DNA from: Colwellia psychrerythraea
GTDB lineage: Bacteria > Pseudomonadota > Gammaproteobacteria > Enterobacterales > Alteromonadaceae
Reading direction: 5' to 3'
Assembly: GCF_000764185.1 (NCBI RefSeq)
Contig: NZ_JQEC01000002.1
Location: 1-64,000 of the forward strand
DNA: 64,000 nucleotides
This document shows, one piece after another, positions 39,378 through 49,139 of the stretch. The notes under the pieces are model-generated. The model was not told the origin of the DNA and did no database searches. It saw only the letters and a program-made list of their open reading frames with translations. A program made the translations under genes and the position numbers. Every line of letters begins with the position of its first letter. Positions within the stretch are counted from its first letter, which is position 1.

Positions 39378-40222
39378 CAGCTGATTTCACTTTTAGATGA
39401 GTGCACAGGTGAAAAAACTATTTGTGAAAAAATAACCTGCTCTTGTCTTAAATACGAATCAGCTATTTGTAATTCTGATGCTTGCCAAAACTTGCCATCA
39501 TCAACTTTTTTTATCGACAATCCACTATTTTTTTTAGTTAGTGCTTGTTGCTGTTTAACTCTGCCTGGACTCAACTCTTCAGATGCTGCTTGCCATTCAA
39601 ACCAATAGCAACAACCATTAAAGTCAGCTAGTTTACTCAGACTCTGCCCAACTATTTCTTCTAATAAATCTGCATGCATTTGATAACCAGCAATCTCAAT
39701 AATTTTTTGCTGGTTTGCTTGAGAGTGTATAGACTGATCGTTTTGGACCTTATTGTTTTTAGTTAGCTGAGCAGCTAGCGCTAGACGTTTAAACTGCAGG
39801 ACAAAACGTTTGCCATTAAAGTCAGGCTGTAACAGCATTACCCCATCAACTTGTTTCAATATTTCATCCGATAATAATAATACTGCAGACAAGGGTAATG
39901 ATAGATAAATCCCTAAAGTGGAACTCGCTTTAATATCTGTTAATTGCTGAAGTATGTCTTGCTGCCACAAAGCCAAGTTAGCATCAATCAACTCACCGGC
40001 ACTATCACCTGTGCCATAGTGGTCAAAAACAATAGTTTTTATACCTTGATGATAAGCATTGATGGCTGAACGGGTAGTATGGTGCCGAGTTTGGTTGGCT
40101 TGTTCAAACAATGGAGGAATAAATAATAATTGCGCAAGTATTTGCTCTGGCGTTCTAATAATCCGACATAATGGACCTTTAGCGCCTTGATAAAATTCGA
40201 CCTGAGTTGATACCTTAGTCAA
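39377..40222 (-). CDS. Exosortase A system-associated hydrolase 2-like protein
   Basis: The 281-residue protein begins like the type 2 hydrolases of exosortase loci: LLFIPPLFEQANQTRH near 33, then IVFDHYGTGDSAGE. The place of the nucleophile elbow (GIYLSLPLSAVLLLSDEI) lacks GxSxG, as in many members, so it may not be an active hydrolase. It lies between the ACP gene (six-base gap) and hydrolase 1 (one-base overlap), in an order seen in other PEP-CTERM genomes. Confidence 0.8.
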   Translation of the reverse strand: MTKVSTQVEFYQGAKGPLCRIIRTPEQILAQLLFIPPLFEQANQTRHHTTRSAINAYHQGIKTIVFDHYGTGDSAGELIDANLALWQQDILQQLTDIKASSTLGIYLSLPLSAVLLLSDEILKQVDGVMLLQPDFNGKRFVLQFKRLALAAQLTKNNKVQNDQSIHSQANQQKIIEIAGYQMHADLLEEIVGQSLSKLADFNGCCYWFEWQAASEELSPGRVKQQQALTKKNSGLSIKKVDDGKFWQASELQIADSYLRQEQVIFSQIVFSPVHSSKSEIS

Positions 40223-40228
40223 AACTTT

Positions 40229-40504
40229 TTAACTACGTTCAAGTACTAGTTCGGTTAAACTGCTAACCGAGGCAAAGTTCTCTGCGCTGATATCATCATC
40301 GTCAAGGGCTATATCAAAATGCTCTTCTATTTCACCAATCAAAGTGACTAACGCCATGGAATCAAATTCCGCAATAGCGCCAAATAATTCAGTATCTGCG
40401 TTCCAAAAAGTATCATCATAATTAGGCATAATCGCAACAAGTAACTTTATTAATTGCTCGGTTGTTGTCTCGCTTATTTGTTCGGTAGTATGTGCTGAAG
40501 TCAT
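40229..40504 (-). CDS. Acyl carrier protein, exosortase locus type
   Basis: The 91-residue protein has the ACP fold with the phosphopantetheine serine in FDSMALVTLIGEIEEHF (Ser49) and an acidic C-terminal half (ALDDDDISAEN). Stand-alone ACPs like this accompany exosortase A hydrolases and acyl-CoA ligases, and are thought to carry an acyl or aminoacyl group for surface molecule modification. Its ATGA start overlaps the stop of the acetyltransferase-like gene by four bases. Confidence 0.9.
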   Translation of the reverse strand: MTSAHTTEQISETTTEQLIKLLVAIMPNYDDTFWNADTELFGAIAEFDSMALVTLIGEIEEHFDIALDDDDISAENFASVSSLTELVLERS

Positions 40505-41661
40505 TGCTTACTTATTTTTCCTGTTAATAAAGTCACTAAACGTGGTATTAAAATATGTCGAATAATAACTAACTTACCATAAATACTATTAGGATTAAAA
40601 ACCTGAAAACTTTGCCGTGTTCTTTTCTCGGTTAACCAATCTTTTTTATAGGGTTCCGATCCCATACCAAATTCAATACTGCTGACTTTGTCTTGACTGA
40701 TAACAAACTCAGACAAAGCTAAAGATAGAATAGAGCCAACAGAGTATTCTTGATATTTTGGTGTATAAGCCAGTTTAAAAATTGATGCGGTTGTTTGTAG
40801 CTGTCTGCTATTATTCTGAACCTCGCTATTCTCTTGTAGACTCCTAACATCATAAGTCGATTGTAAAAACCACAACTGCACTGCCGCTGGCTCATCATCC
40901 ACATACAAAAGCCCAAAGCGTAACTTATTTTCAGCTAAGGCTGCTAAACAAACCTGTTCGATAAAATCGAAACTAAATTCATCACCTTTCCAGCTATGCT
41001 GGTAAATATCTTTATAAGCAATAAGTGCAGAGCTGAATTCATCAATACGGGTAATTATTTCAATGCGGTACTGATGTGCTTTAGCAAGTTTTTTCTCACG
41101 CCTTCTGATTGTATTGCGTAACTGGCTTGGCCTCTGTTGATAGTAACTGGCAAAGTCAGCTATGTCTTCTTGGTAAATATTGTCCGTTTGAGAAAATATT
41201 TTTTGATAGCGGAAATACTCAATTATTACCTGGCTAACCATGCCTTCTTCAAAAGCGCCAAGTTGCATACTTGTCCACTGACAATTCTGATCTATAGAGG
41301 AGAATAATTGATGCAGGTTTTCTTTAGTGGCAGGCATGAAGAATATTGGTTCAGCAATTGATGAATAAAAACTAGTGAGCGAAATAATTTCTGTTTTAGA
41401 AGATTTTCCCTTAACAATATGCACCAGAGGCCAAGCAATAGCTAATACCGACGTTTGTCCTTCAAGTTTTTGATATAAACAATGCACTATCACTTGGCTA
41501 TTTTCAGGCAGCATAAACTGCTCAGTAGCAGTCAGCCAAGGCAAAGTTAACTCAAATAACCTCACCTTAGGTATTGTCCCTTGATACTGATTAACAAAGT
41601 CAGTCAATGCAAGTTCACCATAAGAGAATCGTTTGCTCTCAGTCATCAAGCGCTCAGCCAT
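40501..41661 (-). CDS. GNAT/FemAB-like acyltransferase of the exosortase locus
   Basis: The protein of about 386 residues has a two-part layout as in FemAB or BioF2-like acetyltransferases. The core segment RRREKKLAKAHQYRIEIITR is followed by a GNAT-like part (LRFGLLYVDDEPAAVQLWFL and SIEFGMGSEPYKKDWL). The last motif is typical of such proteins in polysaccharide and exosortase loci. With an ACP directly downstream, it probably transfers an acyl group held by that carrier. The start is uncertain: ATG 41661 or ATG 41646, both close behind the stop of the phosphomutase gene (41671). Confidence 0.75.
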   Translation of the reverse strand: MAERLMTESKRFSYGELALTDFVNQYQGTIPKVRLFELTLPWLTATEQFMLPENSQVIVHCLYQKLEGQTSVLAIAWPLVHIVKGKSSKTEIISLTSFYSSIAEPIFFMPATKENLHQLFSSIDQNCQWTSMQLGAFEEGMVSQVIIEYFRYQKIFSQTDNIYQEDIADFASYYQQRPSQLRNTIRRREKKLAKAHQYRIEIITRIDEFSSALIAYKDIYQHSWKGDEFSFDFIEQVCLAALAENKLRFGLLYVDDEPAAVQLWFLQSTYDVRSLQENSEVQNNSRQLQTTASIFKLAYTPKYQEYSVGSILSLALSEFVISQDKVSSIEFGMGSEPYKKDWLTEKRTRQSFQVFNPNSIYGKLVIIRHILIPRLVTLLTGKISKQ

Positions 41662-41670
41662 CAAAGCAGA

Positions 41671-43083
41671 CTACTCAGCTAGCAACAAAGCTAATACTTG
41701 CTCTGTTTTTTCCTGCATCAGAGCTTTATCGCCTTTAGACTCAACATTTAAACGCACCACTGGCTCAGTATTACTGCTACGTAAATTAAAACGCCAATTG
41801 CCAAATTCCATACTAATACCATCGGTTTTATCAATCACTTGTGCTTGCTCTTGATAGAAGTCGAAAACACGCGATATAGCCGCTTTAGGATCGGTAATTT
41901 TATTGTTAATTTCACCTGATGACGGGTACGCGGCAATCCGCTCTTTCACTAAACTTGATAACGGTTGTTTACGTAAACAAACGAGCTCGGCGATTAATAA
42001 CCACGGGATCATGCCGCTATCACAGTAAAAGAAGTCGCGAAAATAGTGATGTGCACTCATTTCTCCACCATAAATCGCATCCTCACTGCGCATGCGTTCT
42101 TTGATAAAGGCGTGACCGGTTTTACTTTGAATTGCTTGGCCACCGGATTTTTCGACAATATCGATGGTATTCCAAGTTAAACGTGGATCATGAATAACTT
42201 TTGCATCGGCCTTATTACCCTCAACTTTACTTAAAAAATTATCGGCCAATAAACCAACAATATAATAGCCTTCAATAAACTCGCCATTTTCATCGAAGAG
42301 GAAACAACGATCAAAATCGCCATCCCAAGCAATGCCCATATCAGCGCCATGTTTAATTACCGCATCACGTGTCGCAGCACGGTTTTCTACTAATAAGGGA
42401 TTGGGAATACCATTGGGAAAACTACCATCTGGCTGATGATGTACTTTGATAAATTCCACAGGAACATTTAAGACATTAAAAGCAGCCTCGATAGCGTCAA
42501 GTGCTGGCCCTGCCGTACCATTGCCCGCATTGACGACTAATTTTAACGGGGTGATATTTTTTTTATCAATATAAGTGAGCAAATGCTCCGTATAAGGTTT
42601 AGTAATATCGACGGTTGTTAAAGTGCCTTTTACTGCAACATCAAAAAAATCGTTTTTTTCGGCTAATGCTTGAATGTCAAACAGCCCGGTATCACCACTG
42701 ATAGGTTTTGAATTTTCACGAACCAACTTCATACCATTGTAATCGATAGGGTTATGGCTTGCAGTAACCACAATACCGCCATCACATTTTAAATGACTAG
42801 TGGCAAAATAAATATGTTCTGTACCTGCTAAACCTAAATCGATAACATTAGTACCACCGTCCATTAACCCTTGTGCTAAAGCTGCCTTTAGTTCTTCACT
42901 AGTCAAACGGATATCCCCGCCCACTACGACATTTTTTGCCTGAGTATGTTGAGAAAAAGCACGGCCAACGCGATAAGCAACATCGGTATTTAACTGTTCG
43001 CCTAACTTTCCGCGAATATCGTAAGCTTTGAAGCAGGTAATTTTTGAGGGGCCTGACGTTAAGGCTACTTTAGAAGATGACAT
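41671..43083 (-). CDS. Phosphomannomutase/phosphoglucomutase (AlgC/ManB type)
   Basis: Interconverts sugar 1- and 6-phosphates for nucleotide sugar synthesis. The 470 residues show [14 protein letters not shown] at the N-terminus, the phosphoserine loop [11 protein letters not shown] (Ser109), the magnesium site [10 protein letters not shown] and the sugar-binding [10 protein letters not shown]. The [12 protein letters not shown] phosphate-binding segment is near the end. The domain set equals bifunctional AlgC-type enzymes. It begins the minus-strand operon that leads into the acyltransferase, ACP and hydrolases, and supports surface polysaccharide synthesis. Confidence 0.94.
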   Translation of the reverse strand: MSSSKVALTSGPSKITCFKAYDIRGKLGEQLNTDVAYRVGRAFSQHTQAKNVVVGGDIRLTSEELKAALAQGLMDGGTNVIDLGLAGTEHIYFATSHLKCDGGIVVTASHNPIDYNGMKLVRENSKPISGDTGLFDIQALAEKNDFFDVAVKGTLTTVDITKPYTEHLLTYIDKKNITPLKLVVNAGNGTAGPALDAIEAAFNVLNVPVEFIKVHHQPDGSFPNGIPNPLLVENRAATRDAVIKHGADMGIAWDGDFDRCFLFDENGEFIEGYYIVGLLADNFLSKVEGNKADAKVIHDPRLTWNTIDIVEKSGGQAIQSKTGHAFIKERMRSEDAIYGGEMSAHHYFRDFFYCDSGMIPWLLIAELVCLRKQPLSSLVKERIAAYPSSGEINNKITDPKAAISRVFDFYQEQAQVIDKTDGISMEFGNWRFNLRSSNTEPVVRLNVESKGDKALMQEKTEQVLALLLAE

Positions 43084-43146
43084 GGGATAATCTCGTCCTT
43101 GGTAATAAGGTAAATAGGATTTGGTAAGGTAATAATGAAGTTCAAT

Positions 43147-43404
43147 TTATAACGAACTAGCTGATATTTTCTCTTCTAACTCAGCTAGCTTTGCTTCAAG
43201 TTCACTTAATTTAGCGCGTGTTTTGATCAATACTTGTGTTTGTACATCAAACTCTTCACGTGTTACTACATCAAGCTGTGCTAGTTTATTTTGTAAAACT
43301 GTTTTAGCTTTATCTTCAAAATCACTAGCCATATTTTTTAAGCTGGGCGGGATTGAATCAGTTACTTGTTTGGCGATTTCTTCAATCTTTTTGGCATTGA
43401 TCAT
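43147..43404 (-). CDS. ubiK: Ubiquinone biosynthesis accessory factor UbiK
   Basis: The 85-residue protein matches the UbiK (YqiC, BMFP domain) family: an N-terminal amphipathic helix (MINAKKIEEIAKQVTDSIPP) and a C-terminal coiled coil (TRAKLSELEAKLAELEEKIS). It binds UbiJ and membranes and helps assemble the soluble Ubi complex. The ubiJ gene lies 4 kb away in the same window. It is divergent from rep across about 110 bases. Confidence 0.92.
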   Translation of the reverse strand: MINAKKIEEIAKQVTDSIPPSLKNMASDFEDKAKTVLQNKLAQLDVVTREEFDVQTQVLIKTRAKLSELEAKLAELEEKISASSL

Positions 43405-43517
43405 AATAATTTCTCATCGATTTGCATTTGATATCATTGTAACTGTTTTGCACTTGACTAAAAACAGGTAAAATCTAACACACAAAAGTTTATTCGAATA
43501 AAGTAGTTAAAAAAGTA

Positions 43518-45551
43518 ATGAAACTAAATCCCGGACAAAATGAAGCGGTAAAATTTGTGAGCGGCCCATGTCTAGTACTGGCAGGCGCTGGCTCAGGTAA
43601 AACCGGGGTTATTTGTCAAAAAATCGCTTATCTCATTCAAAAATGTGATTACAAAGCACGAAATATTGCTGCAGTAACCTTTACCAATAAAGCCGCCCGT
43701 GAAATGAAAGAGCGCATACAAAAAATGTTAGGTAAAGATCTTACCCGTGGTTTAACCGTTTCTACCTTTCACTCACTAGGCCTTGACATTGTTCGCCGTG
43801 AAATAAAAATCCTAGGTTATAAACCTGGTTTTACCTTATTTGATGATCAAGACTCGCTAGCCTTACTAAAAGAATTAACCATAGATGAACTCGATGGTGA
43901 TAAAGATTTACTCAGTAAACTTCAGAGTAAGATTTCAAATTGGAAAAATGATTTGTTCTTGCCTGATGACGCTATAAAATCTGCAAATGATGCTGACAGC
44001 GTTGAATGTGCTGAATTTTATCAGCGCTACCATAAACACATGAAAGCTTATAATGCTTTAGACTTTGATGATCTGATCCTTATCCCAACACTGTTACTGA
44101 AAAATTACCCAGAAGTACTAGCACGTTGGCAAAACAAAATTCGCTATTTATTGGTCGATGAATACCAAGATACCAACGCCAGTCAATATGAATTAGTCAA
44201 ACAGCTTGCCGGTGAACGCGCACGTTTAACCGTTGTAGGTGATGACGATCAGTCCATTTATTCTTGGCGTGGTGCTAAACCGGAAAATTTAGTACAACTG
44301 GGTAAGGATTATCCAAGCCTAAAGTTGATTAAGTTAGAACAAAATTACCGCTCCAGTGGCCGTATATTAAAGTGTGCCAACGTACTCATTGCCAATAACC
44401 CACATATCTACGATAAAGCCTTGTTTAGTGAGCTTGCCTACGGCGTTGAACTAAAAGTTATCCAAGCAAAAAATGAAGAAAATGAAATTGAACGTGTTAT
44501 TGGTGAGCTGATTGGTCATCGCTTTATGAATCGCAGCCAATATAAAGATTACGCGGTACTTTATCGTGGAAACCACCAATCACGTTTACTTGAAAAAGCG
44601 CTAATGCAAAACCGTATCCCTTATAAAATAAGTGGCGGTACTTCATTTTTCTCTCGCGCTGAAATCAAAGACATCATGGCTTACCTGCGAGTATTGGTTA
44701 ACCCTGATGATGATAATGCTTTTTTACGTATTGTTAATGTGCCTAAACGTGAGTTAGGTCCTGCTACGTTAGAAAAAGTCGGCACTTACGCAAATATGCG
44801 TCAAATTAGTATGTTTGCTGCCAGTTTTGAGCTCGGTTTAGAGCAAACCTTAACAGGTCGTAGCTTAATGAAGATGCAAGCCTTTACTCGGTGGGTAGTC
44901 GATATTAGCGATCAAGCTGAGCGCGGTGATACTGCCGCAGTATTACGCTCAATGATTCGCGAGATTAATTACGAAGACTTCCTTTACGATACCTCGCCTA
45001 GTGCAAAAGCGGCCGAAATGCGCATGAAGAATGTTACTGAGCTTTTTAGCTGGATTACACAAATGCTCGAAGGCAGTGATGACCAAGAACCGATGACCTT
45101 GCCAGAAATTGTCACTCGATTAACTTTGCGCGATATGATGGAGCGAAATGAAGAGGAAGAGAGTAACGACCAAGTACAATTGATGACCCTGCATGCTTCT
45201 AAAGGCCTCGAGTTCCCTTATGTATTTCTTATTGGTATGGAAGAAGGTTTATTACCTCATCAAGCCAGTATTGATGAAGGCAGTGTTGAAGAAGAACGTC
45301 GTCTTGCTTATGTAGGTATTACGCGTGCACAGCGTGAGTTAATATTTACTTATGCCAGAGAGCGCAGACAATTTGGTGAGCTTTCTCGCACTGAAGCTAG
45401 TCGATTTTTACATGAATTACCACAAGATGATTTAAATTGGGAACTGGGCGCCGCGAAGAAAAAAACTGTCGAGCATGTTGAGCAGTCCAATAAACAAGGT
45501 ATGGCCGGTTTACGTGCCCAACTTGCTAAAGCCAAAGAAGCGAAAAAATAA
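43518..45551 (+). CDS. rep: ATP-dependent DNA helicase Rep
   Basis: A 3'-5' superfamily 1A helicase that clears proteins from DNA ahead of the replication fork. The 677 residues fit the family (673 in E. coli). Motifs: Walker [12 protein letters not shown] at about 22-32, motif II DEYQDTN, motif [18 protein letters not shown], motif [16 protein letters not shown], and motif [17 protein letters not shown]. The C-terminal tail is Lys/Ala-rich. It faces ubiB tail to tail with about 40 bases between the stop codons; I see no terminator oriented for rep. Confidence 0.97.
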   Translation: MKLNPGQNEAVKFVSGPCLVLAGAGSGKTGVICQKIAYLIQKCDYKARNIAAVTFTNKAAREMKERIQKMLGKDLTRGLTVSTFHSLGLDIVRREIKILGYKPGFTLFDDQDSLALLKELTIDELDGDKDLLSKLQSKISNWKNDLFLPDDAIKSANDADSVECAEFYQRYHKHMKAYNALDFDDLILIPTLLLKNYPEVLARWQNKIRYLLVDEYQDTNASQYELVKQLAGERARLTVVGDDDQSIYSWRGAKPENLVQLGKDYPSLKLIKLEQNYRSSGRILKCANVLIANNPHIYDKALFSELAYGVELKVIQAKNEENEIERVIGELIGHRFMNRSQYKDYAVLYRGNHQSRLLEKALMQNRIPYKISGGTSFFSRAEIKDIMAYLRVLVNPDDDNAFLRIVNVPKRELGPATLEKVGTYANMRQISMFAASFELGLEQTLTGRSLMKMQAFTRWVVDISDQAERGDTAAVLRSMIREINYEDFLYDTSPSAKAAEMRMKNVTELFSWITQMLEGSDDQEPMTLPEIVTRLTLRDMMERNEEEESNDQVQLMTLHASKGLEFPYVFLIGMEEGLLPHQASIDEGSVEEERRLAYVGITRAQRELIFTYARERRQFGELSRTEASRFLHELPQDDLNWELGAAKKKTVEHVEQSNKQGMAGLRAQLAKAKEAKK

Positions 45552-45568
45552 GTTTTCTAATATTACCC

Positions 45569-45601
45569 AAAAAAGCCACTCGACATGAGTTCTAGTGGCT
45601 T
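45569..45601 (-). terminator. Rho-independent terminator of ubiB, overlapping the end of its coding sequence
   Basis: On the minus strand AAGCCACT pairs with AGTGGCTT and runs into six T residues. The upstream arm contains the last two sense codons and stop of ubiB, so termination and the end of translation are packed together. In the rep direction no T run follows. Confidence 0.8.
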
Positions 45602-47160
45602 AACAATATAGCCGCTGCAATGATAACCCCTACGACAATAATACTAGAAATAATCCTGTGGTTATTTTTACTCTGGCTAGCCAACATAGCTTGCATTAGC
45701 TGCGTTTGTTGATGTTGGTTTTCACGACTTGTTTTCAAATAATCGTATACTAAGTCTGGCATTTCAGGCAGCTTTTCATTCCAAAAAGGCAAGTTAGCTT
45801 TAATTTTACTAAAGACAGCTTTCACGCCCATTTGCTCTTTTACCCAGTTTTCTAAAAATGGTTTCGCCGTTTGCCATAAATCCAGTTGAGGGTAGAGTTG
45901 GCGACCCAAGCCTTCAATATATAATAAGGTTTTTTGCAGTAACACCAGTTGCGGTTGTACTTCCATATTAAAGCGGCGGGCAGTATTAAATAAGTTAACC
46001 AATACTTGACCAAAAGATATTTCGGACAGTGGTTTATTAAAAATAGGCTCACATACGGTGCGAATAGCAAACTCAAATTCATCGACACTGGTATTCGCCG
46101 GTACCCAACCGGAATCAACATGTAACTGTGCTACTTTTCGATAATCACGATTAAAAAAAGCAACAAAGTTTTCAGCTAAATAACGTTTATCTTCGCGATT
46201 CAAAGTACCAACAATACCGCAATCTATCGCTATCCATGTTGGATCATCGGGGTTAGTAGCATCGACAAAAACATTACCAGGATGCATATCCGCATGAAAG
46301 AAACTATCACGAAACACTTGAGTGAAAAACACCTCCACGCCACGTTCCGCCAGTAGTTTCATATTGACACCCTGCTGGTTGAGAATATCTATTTCGCCAA
46401 CGCCGATGCCATAAATACGTTCCATTACCAAAACATTTTTAAAACTATACTCACTATGAATTTCAGGTACGTAAAGCGCTTTGTCGTACTCACTACCTTG
46501 TTCAAAATTACGTTTTAATTGGATAGCATTAGCGCCTTCACGGTTAAGATCCAATTCATCTAAAATAGTTTTACGATATTCTTCCACCACTTCTTTAGGG
46601 CGTAAACGTTTTCCATCAGGTAACCAGCGCGCGACAATGCCGGCAAATAATGACATCACTTTAATATCGGCCAATATGGTTTTACTTATATTGGGCCGTA
46701 ATACCTTAATAACGATATCTTTCTCTGCATCATCTCTCAGTAATGTTGCCGTATGCACTTGGGCGATAGAAGCAGACGCTAATGGAGTAAGATCAAAGTC
46801 TTTAAAGTGCTGCTCAAATACTTCATCACCCATGGCCGCAATAATAAGTTGCTTGGCTTTTTCGCCTTCAAATGGTGTTACTTTGTCCTGCAATAAGGCT
46901 AATTCATCCGCTAATTCTGGTGGTAATAAATCACGCCGAGTAGACAACATTTGACCAAACTTAATAAACACTGGCCCTAAAGCTTCTATCGCTAAACGAA
47001 ATCTTTGCTCTTGGGTTTTATCTTTATGTTGATTTCTCAGCCAAAATAAACTTGCCCTGCCAACTTTTGCATACCAAGGCAATAGTTCTGCGGGCACCAT
47101 TTTGTCTAAACCAAAGTTCAAGAAAGTTTTAACGATTTGATAAAGACGTTGGCTACTCAC
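45592..47160 (-). CDS. ubiB: Ubiquinone biosynthesis regulatory ATPase/kinase-like UbiB
   Basis: An atypical protein-kinase-like ATPase needed for coenzyme Q production. The 522 residues include the KxGQ signature [23 protein letters not shown] (about 66-88), the Ala-rich loop [10 protein letters not shown], the catalytic [12 protein letters not shown] and the metal-binding IDCGIVG. Two C-terminal hydrophobic stretches end with [17 protein letters not shown], which anchor it in the inner membrane. It is the last gene of ubiE-ubiJ-ubiB, about 50 bases after ubiJ. Confidence 0.97.
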   Translation of the reverse strand: MSSQRLYQIVKTFLNFGLDKMVPAELLPWYAKVGRASLFWLRNQHKDKTQEQRFRLAIEALGPVFIKFGQMLSTRRDLLPPELADELALLQDKVTPFEGEKAKQLIIAAMGDEVFEQHFKDFDLTPLASASIAQVHTATLLRDDAEKDIVIKVLRPNISKTILADIKVMSLFAGIVARWLPDGKRLRPKEVVEEYRKTILDELDLNREGANAIQLKRNFEQGSEYDKALYVPEIHSEYSFKNVLVMERIYGIGVGEIDILNQQGVNMKLLAERGVEVFFTQVFRDSFFHADMHPGNVFVDATNPDDPTWIAIDCGIVGTLNREDKRYLAENFVAFFNRDYRKVAQLHVDSGWVPANTSVDEFEFAIRTVCEPIFNKPLSEISFGQVLVNLFNTARRFNMEVQPQLVLLQKTLLYIEGLGRQLYPQLDLWQTAKPFLENWVKEQMGVKAVFSKIKANLPFWNEKLPEMPDLVYDYLKTSRENQHQQTQLMQAMLASQSKNNHRIISSIIVVGVIIAAAILLSH

Positions 47161-47213
47161 GGCGGTTATTATTTCCTATGCATTAATTAGTCGAATGGTG
47201 AACTAAAATTTAG

Positions 47214-47933
47214 CTACTTGTCAGCGACAGTTGAGAAGAGTTTATCGATACGTGCAGACAAGGTATCGACCTTATTGGCGATGTCTTTTGCTTGTTGATT
47301 AAAGGCAGTTATTTGACTAGTTGTCACCACAAGACGTTTTTCATGTACTAGGTAATCGCCAATATCTGCTTCTATTTTCTTACCTGTAGCAAGTATTGAT
47401 TTAGTAATTTTATTACCAAACTGTAATAACTTATGGGTGGGTACATCACCAAGGTGCCTAGCTAACTCTGATTGCCAGTCTATTGCAAGTGATTGAACAA
47501 TGTTAGCAAATTGTTGTGCTATTTTGATATCACCGTTTACATCCAATTCATCTTGTTTGATTAACTGCGTCAGAGACTGGTTAGCTTTTAATTTTTTAAG
47601 CGTGTTAATGCTAGTAGTTATAGTGCAGTCACTAGACTCAACATGCGTTCTAACAATGATACTTGTTGAACTAGATACAGTATTTACCGTAAAAGATAGC
47701 GGAAATGAAAATTCTGCCAACTTTAGCGTTAGCGTTTTTTGGTTTATCGATGCAAATGAGGTTGATTTATTGTTATTTAAAGCCAAAGCTTTATTAATAA
47801 TCAATTCAATGGCTGACGTAGCGGCTTGTGGTAATAATAGACCTTCGCTAAATAAGGTACTCAATTGGGTGCTAACTTGCTCACTCGATTTAGTAGAATT
47901 AGGTGTTAATGCCTGCTTATTGGAGCCTTGCAT
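47214..47933 (-). CDS. ubiJ: Ubiquinone biosynthesis accessory factor UbiJ
   Basis: The 239-residue protein has an N-terminal SCP2 lipid-binding domain (about 25-135) and a C-terminal helical part (WQSELARHLGDVPTHKLLQF then a coiled coil NKVDTLSARIDKLF). It pairs with UbiK and holds ubiquinone precursors for the Ubi complex. The N-terminus has a low-complexity Ser/Thr/Asn-rich extension. It begins two bases after the ubiE stop, so translation is coupled. Confidence 0.93.
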   Translation of the reverse strand: MQGSNKQALTPNSTKSSEQVSTQLSTLFSEGLLLPQAATSAIELIINKALALNNNKSTSFASINQKTLTLKLAEFSFPLSFTVNTVSSSTSIIVRTHVESSDCTITTSINTLKKLKANQSLTQLIKQDELDVNGDIKIAQQFANIVQSLAIDWQSELARHLGDVPTHKLLQFGNKITKSILATGKKIEADIGDYLVHEKRLVVTTSQITAFNQQAKDIANKVDTLSARIDKLFSTVADK

Positions 47934-47935
47934 GA

Positions 47936-48772
47936 TTAAAACTTATAACCTTTATGTAAAGCAACTACACCACCGGTTAGGTTTTTAAAAGTGGTTTGTT
48001 CAAAGCCGGCGTTTTCCATCATAACTTTTAAGGTTTCTTGGTCAGGATGCATGCGAATAGATTCTGCTAAGTATTTGTAGCTTTCGCCATCTTTCGCTAC
48101 CAGTTCACCCATTTTAGGTAGAATGTTGAATGAATAAAAATCATACGCTTTATTCAATAACTCATGTTCTGGCTTTGAAAACTCTAACACTAATAAACGG
48201 CCACCTGGTTTTAAAACTGAATATATAGAACGTAATGCTTTATCTTTATCAGTTACATTGCGTAAACCAAAAGCGATTGTGACAATATCAAAAGTATTCT
48301 CTTCAAAAGGTAAATATTCAGCATTTGCTTGCACATATTCTATATTTTGTACTAAACCTTTATCGCGTAATTTATCACGACCAACATTTAACATTGAGCT
48401 ATTGATATCAGCTAAAACAACTTTACCTTCACGGCCGACTAACTGTGAAAACTTAGCGGTTAAATCACCAGTACCACCAGCAAGATCTAGAACCTTATTA
48501 CCAGGGCGTACGCCACTGGCATCAATGGTGAACCGCTTCCACAAGCGGTGAATGCCAAACGACATTAAATCATTCATCACATCATATTGTTTTGCCACCG
48601 AATGAAAAACTCCTGCCACCATAGAAATCTTATCGTCTTTTTCTATGGTTTTATAACCAAAATGCGTGGTGCTTTTACTTTCGGCTAAGTTATCGGATGA
48701 AGTATCAGTATCTGCTGTTTTCGGGCTTGTCGGTAAGTCACTGATTTGAGAGTTTTGATCTGTGGATGACAT
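47936..48772 (-). CDS. ubiE: Ubiquinone/menaquinone methyltransferase UbiE
   Basis: A SAM-dependent C-methyltransferase in both ubiquinone and menaquinone pathways. The 278 residues include [38 protein letters not shown], the SAM loop [15 protein letters not shown], and [20 protein letters not shown]. It is about 27 residues longer than E. coli UbiE because of an acidic, Ser/Thr-rich N-terminal extension before THFGY. No internal start with a good ribosome binding site is seen, so the extension is probably real. Confidence 0.96.
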   Translation of the reverse strand: MSSTDQNSQISDLPTSPKTADTDTSSDNLAESKSTTHFGYKTIEKDDKISMVAGVFHSVAKQYDVMNDLMSFGIHRLWKRFTIDASGVRPGNKVLDLAGGTGDLTAKFSQLVGREGKVVLADINSSMLNVGRDKLRDKGLVQNIEYVQANAEYLPFEENTFDIVTIAFGLRNVTDKDKALRSIYSVLKPGGRLLVLEFSKPEHELLNKAYDFYSFNILPKMGELVAKDGESYKYLAESIRMHPDQETLKVMMENAGFEQTTFKNLTGGVVALHKGYKF

Positions 48773-48980
48773 GATATTTTCACTTAAGACATTATTAAAA
48801 CGATAATTGCCGATAGTTTACTGTATGCATGCTAAATCACCAAATACACTACCCGATTTTTATTGATCTAAGTAAACTAATCACATCATAAATTAACAAT
48901 AAAAGCTTAAAAGGCAATTATTTTCGCCCGAATCGATGTAATAAAGAAACAAACACGAAATAAAATTACACTTTCACTTG

Positions 48981-49008
48981 TAAGTATAGAGTATATACTC
49001 TACACTTA
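48981..49008. promoter_or_regulatory. 28-bp near-perfect palindrome, operator candidate with an embedded -10 box
   Basis: Positions 48981-49008 read TAAGTATAGAGTAT then ATACTCTACACTTA, a palindrome with one mismatched pair. It contains TATACT, a good -10 element for plus-strand transcription. It lies about 210 bases upstream of ubiE and about 70 bases before the plus-strand terminator at 49075. Such symmetry is typical for a dimeric repressor site. Confidence 0.5.
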
Positions 49009-49103
49009 TTTCGTTCCCTTATGCGGACGCTTGTTGTAATAATTGAATATTCTAGCTTTCCTCATAGCTAACTCACCGATAGCCTTTGCTATCGGTTTTT
49101 TTT
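49005..49103 (+). ncRNA. Candidate small RNA (no coding gene), intergenic between ubiE and the diguanylate cyclase
   Basis: A strong plus-strand terminator (stem ACCGATAGC / GCTATCGGT, loop CTTT, eight T residues, 49075-49103) has no plus-strand protein gene before it; the flanking genes are both on the minus strand. A -10-like TATACT at 48994-48999 would start a transcript of about 100 bases. There is only a 16-codon ATG frame without a ribosome binding site. The gene for Hfq is in this genome. Promoter assignment is weak, so this remains a candidate. Confidence 0.4.
49075..49103 (+). terminator. Rho-independent terminator, plus strand
   Basis: A perfect 9-bp GC-containing stem with a four-base loop and eight T residues on the plus strand; on the minus strand no T run follows. 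It is therefore not the terminator of the minus-strand diguanylate cyclase gene at 49140. Confidence 0.85.
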
Positions 49104-49139
49104 ACTTGAAATAAAGTAAATCCATTTAGGAAATAAGGG

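Noticed and set aside
46481-46954. A 157-codon plus-strand frame opposite ubiB
   Set aside because: Lies wholly within ubiB, whose catalytic motifs are intact on the other strand.
47500-47988. A 162-codon plus-strand frame opposite ubiJ
   Set aside because: It is the complement of ubiJ, a recognisable gene tightly coupled to ubiE; no ribosome binding site or family match for the antisense frame.
49021-49071. 16-codon frame inside the small RNA candidate
   Set aside because: No ribosome binding site before the ATG and no composition bias; not called as a gene.
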